A DNA stretch of 64,000 nucleotides from Prauserella muralis (lineage in GTDB: Bacteria; Actinomycetota; Actinomycetes; Mycobacteriales; Pseudonocardiaceae): NCBI RefSeq assembly GCF_003202285.1, contig NZ_MASW01000002.1, forward strand, positions 930,001 to 994,000, in the 5' to 3' direction. The position numbers and the translations under genes were made by a program. Below, piece after piece: positions 27,528-37,618 of this stretch; the stretch's first letter is position 1, and every line of letters starts with the position of its first letter. A model generated the notes under the pieces. The model had not been told where the DNA came from, searched no databases, and saw only the letters and a list, made by a program, of their open reading frames with translations.

Positions 27528-28434
27528 GCTTGTCCGGGTTCGCCATGTCGTAGATCGCCACGATCCGGCCGTCGCGCAGGGCCAGGGTCTGCACGTGGGC
27601 GTCGAGGTCGCGGTAGCCGTCGCCGCCCGGTGCCGGGGGCGTGTAGACGCCGAGGTCGCCGTTGACCAGCACGGGCTGGGCGCTGGCGAAGGCGCCCGGC
27701 CGGTAGACGCGGAGCAGGCCCTGGAAGAACCGGGCGATCTTGTCGGCACCGACCATGGTCCGGCGCGTGGTCCTGGCCTTGCCGTCGGCGTCGCCGACGA
27801 GCACGGCGTCCGGGTGCAGCACCTCGGCGACGGCGCGCACGTCGCCGGAGAGCACGGCGGTCATGAACCGCTCCAGCACCTCGCGCTGCTCGTCGAGGCT
27901 GGCGCGCGACGGCGGCTCGGCCTGCGCCACGGCGCGCCGCCCGCGCGAGGCGTGCTGGCGGGCGGCCTGGACCGTGCAGCCGAGGATGCCGGCGATCTCG
28001 GCGAAGGGCACCGAGAAGGCGTCGTGCAGCACGAAGGCCACGCGCTGCTCGGCAGGCAGCGTGTCGAGCACCACCATGGCGGCCATGCGCACGCCGTCGT
28101 CGCGGACCACGGTTTCCAACGGGTCCTCGGCGGGCGGGGGGCCCAGCGGGGTCACGATCGGCTCCGGCAGCCAGTCACCGACGTAGCGCTCCCTGCGCGC
28201 CGCGGCCGAGCGCAGCCGGTCGAGGCAGAGGCGGCTCACCACCGTGGTCAGCCACGCGCGCGGCTCGGCGATGGCGGCCCGCTTGGCCTCCGGAAGCGTG
28301 CTCAGCCGCAGCCACGCCTCCTGCACGGCGTCCTCGGAGTCGGCGAGCGATCCGGTGAGGCGATAGGCCACCGCGATCAGGTGGGAACGGTGGGTCGAGA
28401 ACTCCTCGGCGAGCGTGTCGTCGGTGACCGGCAT
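27505..28434 (-). CDS. sigJ: ECF41-type RNA polymerase sigma factor (SigJ-like)
   Basis: A 309-residue sigma-70 family protein: region 2 (HLIAVAYRLTGSLADSEDAV, QEAWLRL), a linker with GDWLPEPIVTPL, region 4 (LPAEQRVAFVLHDAFSVPFA, EIAGILGCTVQAARQHASRG), then a SnoaL/NTF2-like C-terminal domain. The near-terminal NPDKL motif is a hallmark of ECF41 sigma factors, whose C-terminal domain acts as a built-in regulator in place of an anti-sigma factor. The gene shares a 51-bp divergent intergenic region with dnaG. Confidence 0.92.
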   Translation of the reverse strand: MPVTDDTLAEEFSTHRSHLIAVAYRLTGSLADSEDAVQEAWLRLSTLPEAKRAAIAEPRAWLTTVVSRLCLDRLRSAAARRERYVGDWLPEPIVTPLGPPPAEDPLETVVRDDGVRMAAMVVLDTLPAEQRVAFVLHDAFSVPFAEIAGILGCTVQAARQHASRGRRAVAQAEPPSRASLDEQREVLERFMTAVLSGDVRAVAEVLHPDAVLVGDADGKARTTRRTMVGADKIARFFQGLLRVYRPGAFASAQPVLVNGDLGVYTPPAPGGDGYRDLDAHVQTLALRDGRIVAIYDMANPDKLTRLPVS

Positions 28435-28485
28435 AGCGTGAGTATGGCCGAAACCGGCGGACGGCGGTGGCCTAGAGTGGGGTTC

Positions 28486-30381
28486 GTGGCGGGAAGGATC
28501 CGGGAGAGCGACATCGCGCAGGTGCGCGAGCGCAATCGGATCGACGACGTCGTCGGCGAGTACGTCGCCTTGCGCAGGGCGGGCGGCGGTGCGCTCAAGG
28601 GCCTGTGCCCCTTCCACGAGGAGAAGACGCCGTCGCTCAACGTGCGCCCCACGCACGGCACGTTCCACTGCTTCGGCTGCGGCGAGGGCGGCGACGTCAT
28701 CAAGTTCGTGATGCAGATCGAGCACCTGCCGTTCGTGGAGGCGGTGGAGCGGCTCGCCGACCGGATCGGGCTGCACCTGACCTACGAGGGCGGGGGCGGC
28801 AGCGTCCGCCGCGACCGCGGCACCCGCATGCGGCTGGTGGAGGTGCACAAGGCAGCGCAGGCGTTCTACGCCGAGCAGCTGGCCACCCCGGAGGCCAAGG
28901 CCGCGCGCGAATTCCTCACCGCGCGTGGTTTCGACCAGGCCGCCGCGGCGAGGTTCGGCTGCGGATTCGCGCCCGGCGGCTGGGACAAGCTCACCAAGCA
29001 CCTGCTCAACAACGGCTTCGAGCTGGCGGAACTGTACAAGTCGCAGATCTCCAAGGAGGGCAGGCAGGGGCCGATCGACCGGTTCCACCGGCGGCTCGTC
29101 TGGCCGATCAAGGACCGGGGCGGCGACATCGTCGGCTTCGGCGCGCGCAGGCTGTTCGACGACGATCCCATTCAGGCCAAGTACCTCAACACCAGCGAGA
29201 GCCCGATCTACAAGAAGTCGCAGGTGCTGTTCGGGCTCGACCTGGCCAAGCGGGAGATCGCGCGACGCCACCAGGTGGTGGTCGTCGAGGGCTACACCGA
29301 CGTGATGGCCATGCACGAGGCCGGGGTGCCCACCGCGGTGGCGTCGTCGGGTACCGCCTTCGGCGAGGACCACATGCGGGTGCTGCGCCAGCTGATGATG
29401 GACGACGACGCGTTCCGCGGTGAGGTGATCTTCACCTTCGACGGCGACGCGGCGGGGCAGAAGGCCGCGCTCAAGGCGTTCGAGGGCGACCAGACCTTCG
29501 CCGGGCAGACCTACATCGCGGTGGCGCCGGACGGCATGGACCCGTGCGAGCTGCGCCTGGCCAAGGGCGACGCGGCGGTACGCGACCTGGTGGCGCGGCG
29601 CATCCCGCTGTTCGAGTTCGCCATCCGCAGCCTGCTCGCCGACTACGACCTCGACTCGGTGGACGGGCAGGTCGCCGCGCTCCAGCGCACGGTGCCGCTG
29701 GTGGCGCAGATCAAGGACAGGGCCAAGCGCGACGGCTACGCCACCAAGCTGGCGTGGTGGGTCGGCTGGCAGGACGAGGCCATGGTGGTGCGCCGGGTGC
29801 GCGAGAGCGCGGGCGCGCCGGTGAAGGCGGCTGCCCGCCGCGCCCCTTCCCGCAACGGTTCGGCCGCGGCAGGCGAGACCGATGTGGAGCGTCCGGACCC
29901 CCGGCATCCCGGGCTGCGGGCGCAGCGCGAGGTGCTCAAGGCGGCGCTGCAGGAGCCGTCGCTGGCGGGGCCCGAGTACGACGCGCTGCCCGAGGACGCG
30001 TTCACCCATCCCGCGTATGTCGCCGTGCACCGGGCGGTGCTGGCCGCGGGCGGTGCCAGCTCCGGGCTCACCGGCCCCGCGCTGATCGACGCGGCGACCG
30101 AGCACGCTCCACAGGGGACGATCGCGTCGCTGCTGTCCGAGCTGGCCGTGGAACCGTTGCAGGCCAAGGGCGAGGTCGACGTGCGCTATGTCGGCGGGAT
30201 GCTCGCCGCCGTGCAGGAGAACCTGGTGGGCAGGCAGATCGGGGAGCTGAAGTCGAAGCTGCAGCGGCTGTCGCCGGTGGAGGCCGCCGACGAGTACCGG
30301 GCGTTGTTCGGCGACCTGGTTGCGCTGGAGCAGTACCGCAAGGCGTTGCGGGAGCAGGCGATCGGCGGGATGGACGGATGA
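28486..30381 (+). CDS. dnaG: DNA primase
   Basis: A 631-residue primase. The N-terminal CHC2 zinc finger (C41, H44, then HCFGC) is followed by the RNA-polymerase domain and a TOPRIM core (VVVVEGYTDVMAMHEAG, FTFDGDAAGQKAALKAF). A C-terminal helicase-interaction region ends the protein. It makes RNA primers at the replication fork. GTG 28486 is chosen because it places AGRIRESDIAQVRERNRIDD at the usual N-terminus. The downstream gene overlaps the stop by 4 nt. Confidence 0.96.
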   Translation: MAGRIRESDIAQVRERNRIDDVVGEYVALRRAGGGALKGLCPFHEEKTPSLNVRPTHGTFHCFGCGEGGDVIKFVMQIEHLPFVEAVERLADRIGLHLTYEGGGGSVRRDRGTRMRLVEVHKAAQAFYAEQLATPEAKAAREFLTARGFDQAAAARFGCGFAPGGWDKLTKHLLNNGFELAELYKSQISKEGRQGPIDRFHRRLVWPIKDRGGDIVGFGARRLFDDDPIQAKYLNTSESPIYKKSQVLFGLDLAKREIARRHQVVVVEGYTDVMAMHEAGVPTAVASSGTAFGEDHMRVLRQLMMDDDAFRGEVIFTFDGDAAGQKAALKAFEGDQTFAGQTYIAVAPDGMDPCELRLAKGDAAVRDLVARRIPLFEFAIRSLLADYDLDSVDGQVAALQRTVPLVAQIKDRAKRDGYATKLAWWVGWQDEAMVVRRVRESAGAPVKAAARRAPSRNGSAAAGETDVERPDPRHPGLRAQREVLKAALQEPSLAGPEYDALPEDAFTHPAYVAVHRAVLAAGGASSGLTGPALIDAATEHAPQGTIASLLSELAVEPLQAKGEVDVRYVGGMLAAVQENLVGRQIGELKSKLQRLSPVEAADEYRALFGDLVALEQYRKALREQAIGGMDG

Positions 30382-30899
30382 GCTGGCTGCGCCGCCTCTT
30401 CGGCGAGCCGGTGCCGGACGAACTGCGCGGGGCGCTGGCCGAGAACGAGCACGTCCTGGCCGCGGCCGCCGTGGGCACCGGAGGGCACGTCGCCGTGACG
30501 GCGCTCGGGCTGTGGCTGCCCGGCTCCGAAGGGCCCCGGCGCGTCGGCTGGCACCTGATCAGCAAGGCCGTCTGGCAGGGCGACGCGCTGACCGTGACGG
30601 AGGCCGAGGAGACCGGGTACGCGGGGCGTGCCGTGCTGCTCGCGGACCGGCCACCGGCCCGGTACGTGCTGGCCCGGCCCGGCAAGCTGCCACATCTGGT
30701 GCGGCAGCGGGTCGAGGGTGCCATCCGGTCGCGGTACCGCAAGGACCTCGCGAGCGGGGGAGCGTGGTTCGTGGTGCGGAAGGTGCCGGGCACCGATGGT
30801 TCGGTGCTGCAGGTGCGGCCCGACCCCGGCACCGATCTCGACGTCGTCGCCGAGATCGCCGAGGAGGCCGCCCGGAAGCTGGCCGGGGGCACGCCTTAG
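30378..30899 (+). CDS. Conserved actinobacterial protein of unknown function
   Basis: A 173-residue soluble protein whose ATG overlaps the dnaG stop. It begins [20 protein letters not shown] and has regularly spaced hydrophobic strands ([32 protein letters not shown]). There is no signal peptide, membrane helix or recognisable motif. Position directly after dnaG suggests co-expression, not function. Confidence 0.8.
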   Translation: MSWLRRLFGEPVPDELRGALAENEHVLAAAAVGTGGHVAVTALGLWLPGSEGPRRVGWHLISKAVWQGDALTVTEAEETGYAGRAVLLADRPPARYVLARPGKLPHLVRQRVEGAIRSRYRKDLASGGAWFVVRKVPGTDGSVLQVRPDPGTDLDVVAEIAEEAARKLAGGTP

Positions 30900-30924
30900 C
30901 AGTACGCTTGTACTGGGAGGCGAC

Positions 30925-31689
30925 ATGTGGGATCCGGCGAAGTACCTCGACTACGGTGACCTGCGCGCCCGGCCGTTTCACGACCTGGTCGGCCGGATCG
31001 GCGCCGAGTCACCCGAGCGGGTGGTCGACCTGGGCTGCGGTCCTGGCAACCTCACGCTCACCCTGCGGAAACGCTGGCCGAACGCCACGGTGGAGGCGCT
31101 CGACAGCTCACCCGACATGGTGGCCGCCGCGCGGGAGGCCGGGGTGGACGCCAGGGTCGCCGACGTGCGGGACTGGGAGCCGGGTCCGGACACTGACGTC
31201 GTGGTGTCCAACGCGGTGCTGCAGTGGGTGCCCGGCCACGCCGGCCTGCTGCGCCGCTGGGCGGAACGCCTGCGGCCCGGTGCCTGGCTCGCCGTGCAGG
31301 TGCCCGGCAACTTCGACGCGCCTTCGCACGTGCTGACCCGCACGCTCGCCGAGAGCCCCGAGTGGGCGCCGCGGCTGGCGGACGTGGTGCTGCGGGAGGA
31401 CGACGCCGTGCACGCGCCGCTGGAGTACGCGACGCTGCTCGCCGACGCCGGCTGCGCCGTCGACGTGTGGGAGACGACCTACCTGCAGCGGCTGACCGGG
31501 GAGAACGCCGTGCTGGAGTGGATCACCGGCACGGCACTGCGGCCGGTGAAGGCGGCCCTGGACGAGCAGGCCTGGCAGCGCTTCCGTACACAACTGGCCC
31601 CGCTGCTCGACGAGGCCTACCCGCCGCGCGACGACGGCACCACCTGGTTTCCCTTCCGCCGGGTGTTCGCCGTCGCGCGGGCCGGGTAG
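30925..31689 (+). CDS. tam: Trans-aconitate 2-methyltransferase-like SAM-dependent methyltransferase
   Basis: A 254-residue class I methyltransferase. The SAM-binding motif is [20 protein letters not shown], with D in [10 protein letters not shown], and [20 protein letters not shown] is typical of Tam. The C-terminal [20 protein letters not shown] also matches the Tam family. The enzyme methylates trans-aconitate, which would otherwise inhibit aconitase. GGGAGG lies about 5 nt before the ATG. No other TCA-related gene is adjacent. Confidence 0.88.
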   Translation: MWDPAKYLDYGDLRARPFHDLVGRIGAESPERVVDLGCGPGNLTLTLRKRWPNATVEALDSSPDMVAAAREAGVDARVADVRDWEPGPDTDVVVSNAVLQWVPGHAGLLRRWAERLRPGAWLAVQVPGNFDAPSHVLTRTLAESPEWAPRLADVVLREDDAVHAPLEYATLLADAGCAVDVWETTYLQRLTGENAVLEWITGTALRPVKAALDEQAWQRFRTQLAPLLDEAYPPRDDGTTWFPFRRVFAVARAG

Positions 31690-31696
31690 CCGCTGG

Positions 31697-31948
31697 TCAG
31701 GCTTGCGCGGCGCGGGGTTCGCTCGAGTGCTGGCCGTTGCTGCCGTGCGCTGCCCCGCCGCGGTGGGTGAACGGCAGGCGATCGCCCACCTTCTCGCCGA
31801 CCTTCGCCCTCGCCACGCCTGCGGCACCCTGCACGGCCGGGTGGTCCGCGATCTTGCGGTAGGTGCGCACGATCTGCTCGTAGCGCGCACGCCCCGCCCG
31901 TGCGCCCAGCACGTAGCCCACCGCCGCGCCAAGCAGGAACGTCTTCAT
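31697..31948 (-). CDS. Small YtxH-like membrane protein
   Basis: An 83-residue protein. The N-terminal hydrophobic Gly/Ala segment MKTFLLGAAVGYVLGARAGR runs into a basic amphipathic helix (ARYEQIVRTYRKIADHPAVQ) and a polar tail. This pattern is seen in YtxH-like small membrane proteins. An AGGAGG is well placed before the ATG at 31948. It converges with tam, 7 bp apart. Role unknown. Confidence 0.75.
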   Translation of the reverse strand: MKTFLLGAAVGYVLGARAGRARYEQIVRTYRKIADHPAVQGAAGVARAKVGEKVGDRLPFTHRGGAAHGSNGQHSSEPRAAQA

Positions 31949-32108
31949 ACCCTGATGCCTCCTCGTCGCTGGTGACCTGGTGTTTTCATTGTCCCGCAGG
32001 ACCGCCCCGCGCGCTCGCGCCGACGTCCGGGGGTGGTGCACGGCGGTGATCGGGGATGGGTTAGAGTGTTACATCGTTGGCTGGAGGGATCCGGCCGACA
32101 CCGAGCGA

Positions 32109-32181
<73 letters not shown>

Positions 32182-32252
32182 CTTCGCCGCAGGTCAGCGG
32201 CTCGCGCTGGCCCTTCTGAGGGGCCTTCGTCCGGCTCAGGGGCGAAAAAGAG

Positions 32253-32640
32253 GCGAAAGACTCGGGGATCATGGTGGTCCTCTCACAGGACGTCTTCGAG
32301 TGCGTCGGCGTTGGCTTGGTTGGCGATGCGGGGCTTGCGGTATGGCGCTCCGCGACTGCCCGGGTGTTGTCGAGCTGGTCGGCGATTGCGGTGGTGGGCA
32401 AGCCCGCCTCGTCGAGCATGGTCGCCACCGTCTTGCGGAACACGTGTGAGGTCACCCAGTCATAGTCGACAGCGGCCATCGCCTCCCTGACCCGGTTGAT
32501 CACCTTGGACGGGTCGAGGTGCTCGCCGGTGAACGACGGGAACAGGGCACCGCCCGTCACGAGCTCGAGGCCAAGTCCCTCGGCCAGGCTCAGCGCCCGC
32601 TGCGGCCAGGTGAAGCTGATGTGCGCGGTCGTTGATCGCG
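32253..32640 (-). pseudogene. Tyrosine-recombinase (integrase) remnant, truncated and frameshifted
   Basis: Only the C-terminal catalytic part remains: FTWPQRALSLAEGLGLELVT, GGALFPSFTGEHLDPSKVIN, SHVFRKTVATMLDEAGLPTT, AIADQLDNTRAVAERH. The HxxR catalytic pair is intact. The reading frame then breaks exactly where the nucleophilic tyrosine (RHYRKP) is expected: CAT-AC-CGC lacks one base of the TAC codon. The next frame continues RKPRIANQANADALEDVL and stops at 32253. No N-terminal half is present. This is the relic of an element that integrated at the tRNA-Asn gene. Confidence 0.88.
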
Positions 32641-32651
32641 ATCAACGACCG
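32626..32651. repeat. 26-bp perfect palindrome at the integrase breakpoint
   Basis: CGGTCGTTGATCG is followed immediately by its exact reverse complement (no spacer), at the point where recognisable integrase sequence ends. It could be a deletion-junction product, a protein-binding site or a cruciform-forming end. Confidence 0.85.
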
Positions 32652-32712
32652 GGTATGGCGTCTCACCGCTCGACGTGCCCGCGCCGATGCGCGGCTCAGG
32701 CTTGCACTCCTG

Positions 32713-33534
32713 TCAAAGTCGAGCGGGTGTGGGTTCCTCGGCCTGGTGGTGACTCGTCACATCGGAAACCCAAGGAGGGGCCGCGGTGGTCGGCGCGACG
32801 ACCTCGACCGTCCGGCCTCGGTAGGTGAGCCGACCTCGCTCGCCGCCGACGGGCAGAACGATGCGAACGTCTTCGGTGTTCTCCGGTTCTCCGGGGTCGT
32901 AGCCGAATGCGGCCGCCGCGACCGCGCGGATGCAGCCCGAGTGGGTCGCCACCAGCAGCCGGAGACCGGGCACGGCGTCGCGGGCAGAGCCGACCATGCC
33001 GTGCCAGAACCTGCGGACAGCAAGGGCAGCTGGTTCCCAGTGCTGGGTCGGCTGGGTGAGCCAGTAAGTGATCGGGTCCTCTCCCGCGGCCAAGATCTTC
33101 CAGAACTGGTCCATCTCGTCGAACCAGGGCGGCCGCGAGGACCGGTCACCCTCGAGTGCCTCGGCATAGACCGCATAGGCCTCGGTCGGGTCGAGTGCCC
33201 TGTTGCCGCACCACAGCCGGAAGTTGTCGAACCGTCGGTCGACGGTGGGGTCTGTCCCCGCCAGGCCGAAGCCGGCCGCCACGAGGCCGCGCGCGATCTC
33301 GCCTGCCGTTTCCGCGGCACGGACCAGGGGGGCGTGGACGATCCGGACCGGCTCGCCCGGTCGTAACGTGCCCGCCAGCTCGGCCGCCTTCGCGGCCGCT
33401 TGCTGCCGTCCAAGGTCGGTGAGTCCCAGATCGGCGTGGTAGCCGATGGTCTGGCCGTGCCTGATCAGCCGGATCTCGACCATCTCCCCAGCGTTCGGCG
33501 GATTAGGATCCTTGTCTTCGCTGATCGTCGCCAT
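32713..33534 (-). CDS. Histidine phosphatase superfamily protein
   Basis: A 273-residue protein with the phosphoglycerate-mutase-like signature EIRLIRHGQTIGYHADLGLT and the second catalytic histidine in LLVATHSGCIRAVAAAAFGY. PGAM-type enzymes hydrolyse phosphomonoesters through a phosphohistidine. The start is ambiguous: ATG 33534 versus TTG 33540, the latter better spaced from GAAAGGG. It lies in the accessory region past the tRNA and has no obvious functional partner. Confidence 0.85.
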   Translation of the reverse strand: MATISEDKDPNPPNAGEMVEIRLIRHGQTIGYHADLGLTDLGRQQAAAKAAELAGTLRPGEPVRIVHAPLVRAAETAGEIARGLVAAGFGLAGTDPTVDRRFDNFRLWCGNRALDPTEAYAVYAEALEGDRSSRPPWFDEMDQFWKILAAGEDPITYWLTQPTQHWEPAALAVRRFWHGMVGSARDAVPGLRLLVATHSGCIRAVAAAAFGYDPGEPENTEDVRIVLPVGGERGRLTYRGRTVEVVAPTTAAPPWVSDVTSHHQAEEPTPARL

Positions 33535-33540
33535 ATTCAA

Positions 33541-34083
33541 TGCTGCCCTTTCAGGGTTGTCGTCACGGCGACCGTAGAAACAAGGCGCGTGAGCGAAAAG
33601 GCCCGTGTTCGGACCTCGCGAACGTTCGTCTCGGCCGAACAGCCGGCTCGAGTGACGGCGGTGTCCCCGCGACGTTCGTCACCTCGACGCCGCGAGATCA
33701 AGGAGCGTGAGGTGGCAAGAAGTAGTTCGACCGGTTCCGCGAGATCATCAAGGACCGCCGCCGGTACGTCGACCAATGGTGTGAGACGCGGTCGAGCATC
33801 CCCCAGGTGCTCGCAGCGGTGCCCGAGGCCGTGCCAGCCCGGCCTCATCGGGGATTCCCGGCCGGAACGCCCATTCCTCCAGGCCTGTACAGGCGGCCGG
33901 GACCGAAGGCCGTCGCACGCCGCCATCGTGGTCGGCCAGCACGGCGTTCCCACGATGACGGATCGACGACCAGAAGCCGACCGTCCACACCGGATTCGAG
34001 ATCCGTGGACGCCGGTGTCTGCATCGGGTTGCCGATGACGACGTTGCCCATGAGGCGACGGCATGTTGTGTGCGCTCACCACT
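33541..34083. other. 543-bp stretch without a supported gene
   Basis: No reading frame here has convincing codon use, a start signal and a recognisable family. Around 33726-33785 the plus strand can be read FDRFREIIKDRRRYVDQW directly after an in-frame stop. That faintly resembles the start of 2-hydroxyacyl-CoA dehydratase/benzoyl-CoA reductase family proteins and may be a gene relic. The rest looks like degraded sequence. Confidence 0.5.
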
Positions 34084-34937
<854 letters not shown>

Positions 34938-34941
<4 letters not shown>

Positions 34942-35807
34942 GGTGTGGACTCCTTGTACTGCAGAACCCACTCGGCGGTCGCTTGGATGCCGCCGAAAGT
35001 GTAGAAGTGCAGGTGCAACTCACCGTGGCGCTGCTCGTTGTAACGCTCACCCAGCGTGTTGATGAAGCGGTCGGGCCCGGTCTTGCTCATCAGGTTGGTG
35101 AGTGAGAGCCCGTACTTCTTGGCGATGCCCGCGCTGGTGCCGACTCCGAACCGGCTGGCGTAGGTGAGTAGTCGTTTGGCGCCAGCGGGCCCCGGCACCC
35201 CGACTCTGACGGGAACGGTGACACCGCGACCCCGCACCTTCTCCACCCAGTGCAGCACCGTGTCGGCGTCGAACCCGAACTGCGTCGTCACCGTGGCGTC
35301 GATGGCGCGCTCGTGCAGCGCGAACACCTTGTCTTCCAGGGAGCGCCAGAGCGTGTCGTCAGGGATCTCGGGGTGTCCCTCCGGATACCCTGAGATCCCC
35401 ACCTCTCGGACGCCGTTCTCCTCGAGCACGCCCGACTCGATGATCGCCAGGGTGTCGGTGTACGGCCCCTCGGGAGTCCGCGGGTCACCCGCCACCAGGA
35501 ACAGACGATCGGTGTTGCCGTCCGCCCGCAGAGCGCCGAGGAACTCGTCGAGCGCCCCACGGCTGCGCAGGCGGCGTGCGGACACGTGCGGCACTGGCAC
35601 CAGCCCGAGATCGCGCACACTCCGGGCAGCCGTCACCCGCAGCCGGAGGTCCTCGTGGGCAAGGTAGGTCACGTTGACCCGGGTGCCGGTGGGGATCCCA
35701 GAGCTGGCTTCGTGCAACGAGTTGACGTCCTTGCCGGTCATCTCGAGCGAGAAGTCGCGCAAGAGGTCGAGGCGCGACGTCGTACCTTCGCGTGGCGTGA
35801 GGAACAT
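34938..35807 (-). CDS. metF: Methylenetetrahydrofolate reductase
   Basis: A 289-residue MTHFR-family flavoprotein with a TIM-barrel pattern: SLEMTGKDVNSLHEASSGIP, NVTYLAHEDLRLRVTAARSV, LFLVAGDPRTPEGPYTDTLA, VTTQFGFDADTVLHWVEKVR. The family interconverts 5,10-methylene- and 5-methyl-THF. In C1-demethylation clusters it runs in the oxidative direction beside purU and a GcvT-like demethylase, which is the context seen here. This copy is likely dedicated to that pathway rather than methionine synthesis (inference). Confidence 0.88.
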
Positions 35808-35816
35808 AGTGCGTTC

Positions 35817-36269
35817 TCAGTCTGCGTAGCTCTTGACGACGGTGGCGCGGATCTCCACCTGGCTGTGCGGCTCCAGCCACGGCGTGCTCTTGGCTCCGCC
35901 GTCGGGCTCGCCCCAGAGCAGGGTCAGCTGCTTGCCCGGCTCGGCGAACTCCGGCTCGACGACGGCCACTGACAGCATGGCGCGCTCGTTCCAGCTTGCG
36001 CAGGTGTAGTTCGCGACTCCGACGGTGCGACCGTGACCGTCCAGCACGGCGTCGTACTGCCACGTGGAGTAGTTGGCGCGAGGGAGGTCGATGAATTTCG
36101 CCGGGGTCTCGGCGGCGGTGAAGTAGGACGCGCAGGCGCGGCCGAAGTCCTCGGCGTTCCACTCCAACGTTACTTTGCGACGGTGGTTGTCTCCGGCCAT
36201 GCGCTCCAGCGCCTCGCGCCCGACGAAGTCGTGGTTGAACTTGATCAGGTGCTCGTATAGTTCGAGGTC
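35817..36269 (-). pseudogene. GcvT-like THF-dependent demethylase, 3' half only
   Basis: The C-terminal ~150 residues of an aminomethyltransferase-family protein are intact: DLELYEHLIKFNHDFVGREA, VTLEWNAEDFGRACASYFTA, YTCASWNERAMLSVAVVEPE, ending VEIRATVVKSYAD. They most resemble LigM/DesA/DmdA-type O- or S-demethylases rather than glycine-cleavage GcvT. Upstream of about 36270 homology stops abruptly and the sequence becomes the 3' end of an IclR gene on the other strand. The folate-binding N-terminal half is missing, so the gene should be dead. Confidence 0.82.
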
Positions 36270-36458
36270 GGACTGTCTTCGGTCGCCGCGCCGATCATGG
36301 TCAGCCGTAACGGGATCACGCGTTCGGTTGGCGCCATCTCCATCGCGGGTCCCACCTCCCGCGTGCTCGGTGGGCGCAAGGACGCCGTCGTGGCGAGCGT
36401 GCTGAGGGCGACCCGGAAGCTCTCCTCGACGCTCTCCCGCGTGGACGTCGACAGCTGA
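36267..36458 (+). pseudogene. IclR-family regulator, C-terminal stub
   Basis: In one plus-strand frame ending at TGA 36456-36458 the sequence reads VGLSSVAAPIMVSRNGITRS, VGAISIAGPTSRVLGGRKDA, VVASVLRATRKLSS. This is the conserved end of the IclR effector-binding domain (APIxxxxG..VGAISIAGP). The DNA-binding domain and most of the effector domain are missing. The stub abuts the truncated demethylase-like gene 5' to 5', as expected for a divergent regulator-target pair that lost the middle. Confidence 0.78.
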
Positions 36459-36553
36459 CCCGCGACGCCGTACGTGACAGCGGAACGCCACGATTGACAT
36501 TCCGGCGCGGCCGTTCATCCTTGGGTACGGTGAACCGGGCACGTGGAGGTGTC

Positions 36554-37516
36554 ATGTCGGCTACCCGCATCCGGACCTCCGACCCGGATGAGGCGAGCAG
36601 CCGCTGCGGGGAGGTGTATTTCCCGCACCGGCTCACGGTGCTGCACGATCCGGCCCGGTTCGGCATGTCGCTCTCGGCGACGAAGGTGGGGCCGGTGTCC
36701 GCCGGACTGCTGTCCTACGCCGGTGAGGTGCGGCTGACCACCGGCGAGCTGGAGACCGGATACGAGATCAACGTCCCGCTCGGAGGGCTGCTGCATACCC
36801 GTACCGCCTACGGCGAGGTGTGCGCCGGGCCTGGGCTGGCCGCCGTCTACTGGCCGGACAGTCCCGCGACGCTGCACGGCTGGGTGGGCGGCGGCAGCCT
36901 GTTCGGACTGAAGATCGAGCGCAGGGCACTGGAGTCGCAGCTGGCGGAGCTCATCGACGCGCCCGTGACGTCGGTTGTCCGCCTCGGCGGGTCGATCGAC
37001 CTGCGGCGCGGTCCCGGCCACCAGTGGTGGACGCTCGTCCAGTCGCTGATCGAACTGGCGCGTGAACCGGACGGGCCGCTGTCCCAGCCCATGGTGTCCC
37101 GCCCCCTGACACAGAGTGTGATCACCGCGTTGCTGCACGCGGTGAACCACCCTTACCGGGACAGGCTGGCCACGCGTCCGCGGCAACCCACTCCCGAGTC
37201 GGTCCGTCGTGCCGTGGAGCTGCTGGATGCCCACCCGGAACTGCCGTGGACGGTGGTCGACCTGGCCAAGCGCATCGGCCTGAGCGCGCGGGCCCTGCAG
37301 GAGGGGTTCCTGCGGCACATGGGGCAGTCGCCGACGGCGTACCTGCGTCGGGTGCGGCTCCGCCACGTGCACGACGACCTGCGAGCGGCAGACCCGGCGC
37401 GGCACACGGTCGCCGAGATCGCGGGCCGATGGGGATTCGTCCACCTGGGACGGTTCGCCGCCGTGTACCGGGAGCGCTATGGGAGCGCGCCCTCAGAGAC
37501 ACTGCGGGCCGACTAG
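36554..37516 (+). CDS. AraC/XylS-family regulator of the P450 cluster
   Basis: A 320-residue regulator from ATG 36554 (GGAGG at 36545-36549). The N-terminal half fits the AraC-binding-like domain (PF14525). The C-terminal ~100 residues hold two helix-turn-helix units (VVDLAKRIGLSARALQEGFL; VAEIAGRWGFVHLGRFAAVY, then RERYGSAPSETLR). It lies 102 bp upstream of a P450 gene on the same strand, as EthR does in ether-degrading eth clusters. It is most likely the pathway activator; the inducer is unknown. Confidence 0.88.
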   Translation: MSATRIRTSDPDEASSRCGEVYFPHRLTVLHDPARFGMSLSATKVGPVSAGLLSYAGEVRLTTGELETGYEINVPLGGLLHTRTAYGEVCAGPGLAAVYWPDSPATLHGWVGGGSLFGLKIERRALESQLAELIDAPVTSVVRLGGSIDLRRGPGHQWWTLVQSLIELAREPDGPLSQPMVSRPLTQSVITALLHAVNHPYRDRLATRPRQPTPESVRRAVELLDAHPELPWTVVDLAKRIGLSARALQEGFLRHMGQSPTAYLRRVRLRHVHDDLRAADPARHTVAEIAGRWGFVHLGRFAAVYRERYGSAPSETLRAD

Positions 37517-37618
37517 GCCGGCCTGCGCGAATCGGCCAGCCGGGCCGCGCACAGCGGATCGCCCTCCGTCAGTCGCCCTCCTAACGTTCTGGACACACCA
37601 GACGCAAAGGAGGGTCTG

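Noticed and set aside
33400-34038. 212-codon plus-strand frame over the phosphatase-like gene start and the following gap
   Set aside because: No start signal, no family similarity, and it overlaps a supported gene on the other strand.
36494-36553. N-terminal extension of the AraC regulator
   Set aside because: An in-frame upstream start exists, but ATG 36554 has a proper GGAGG and the extension is basic and featureless.
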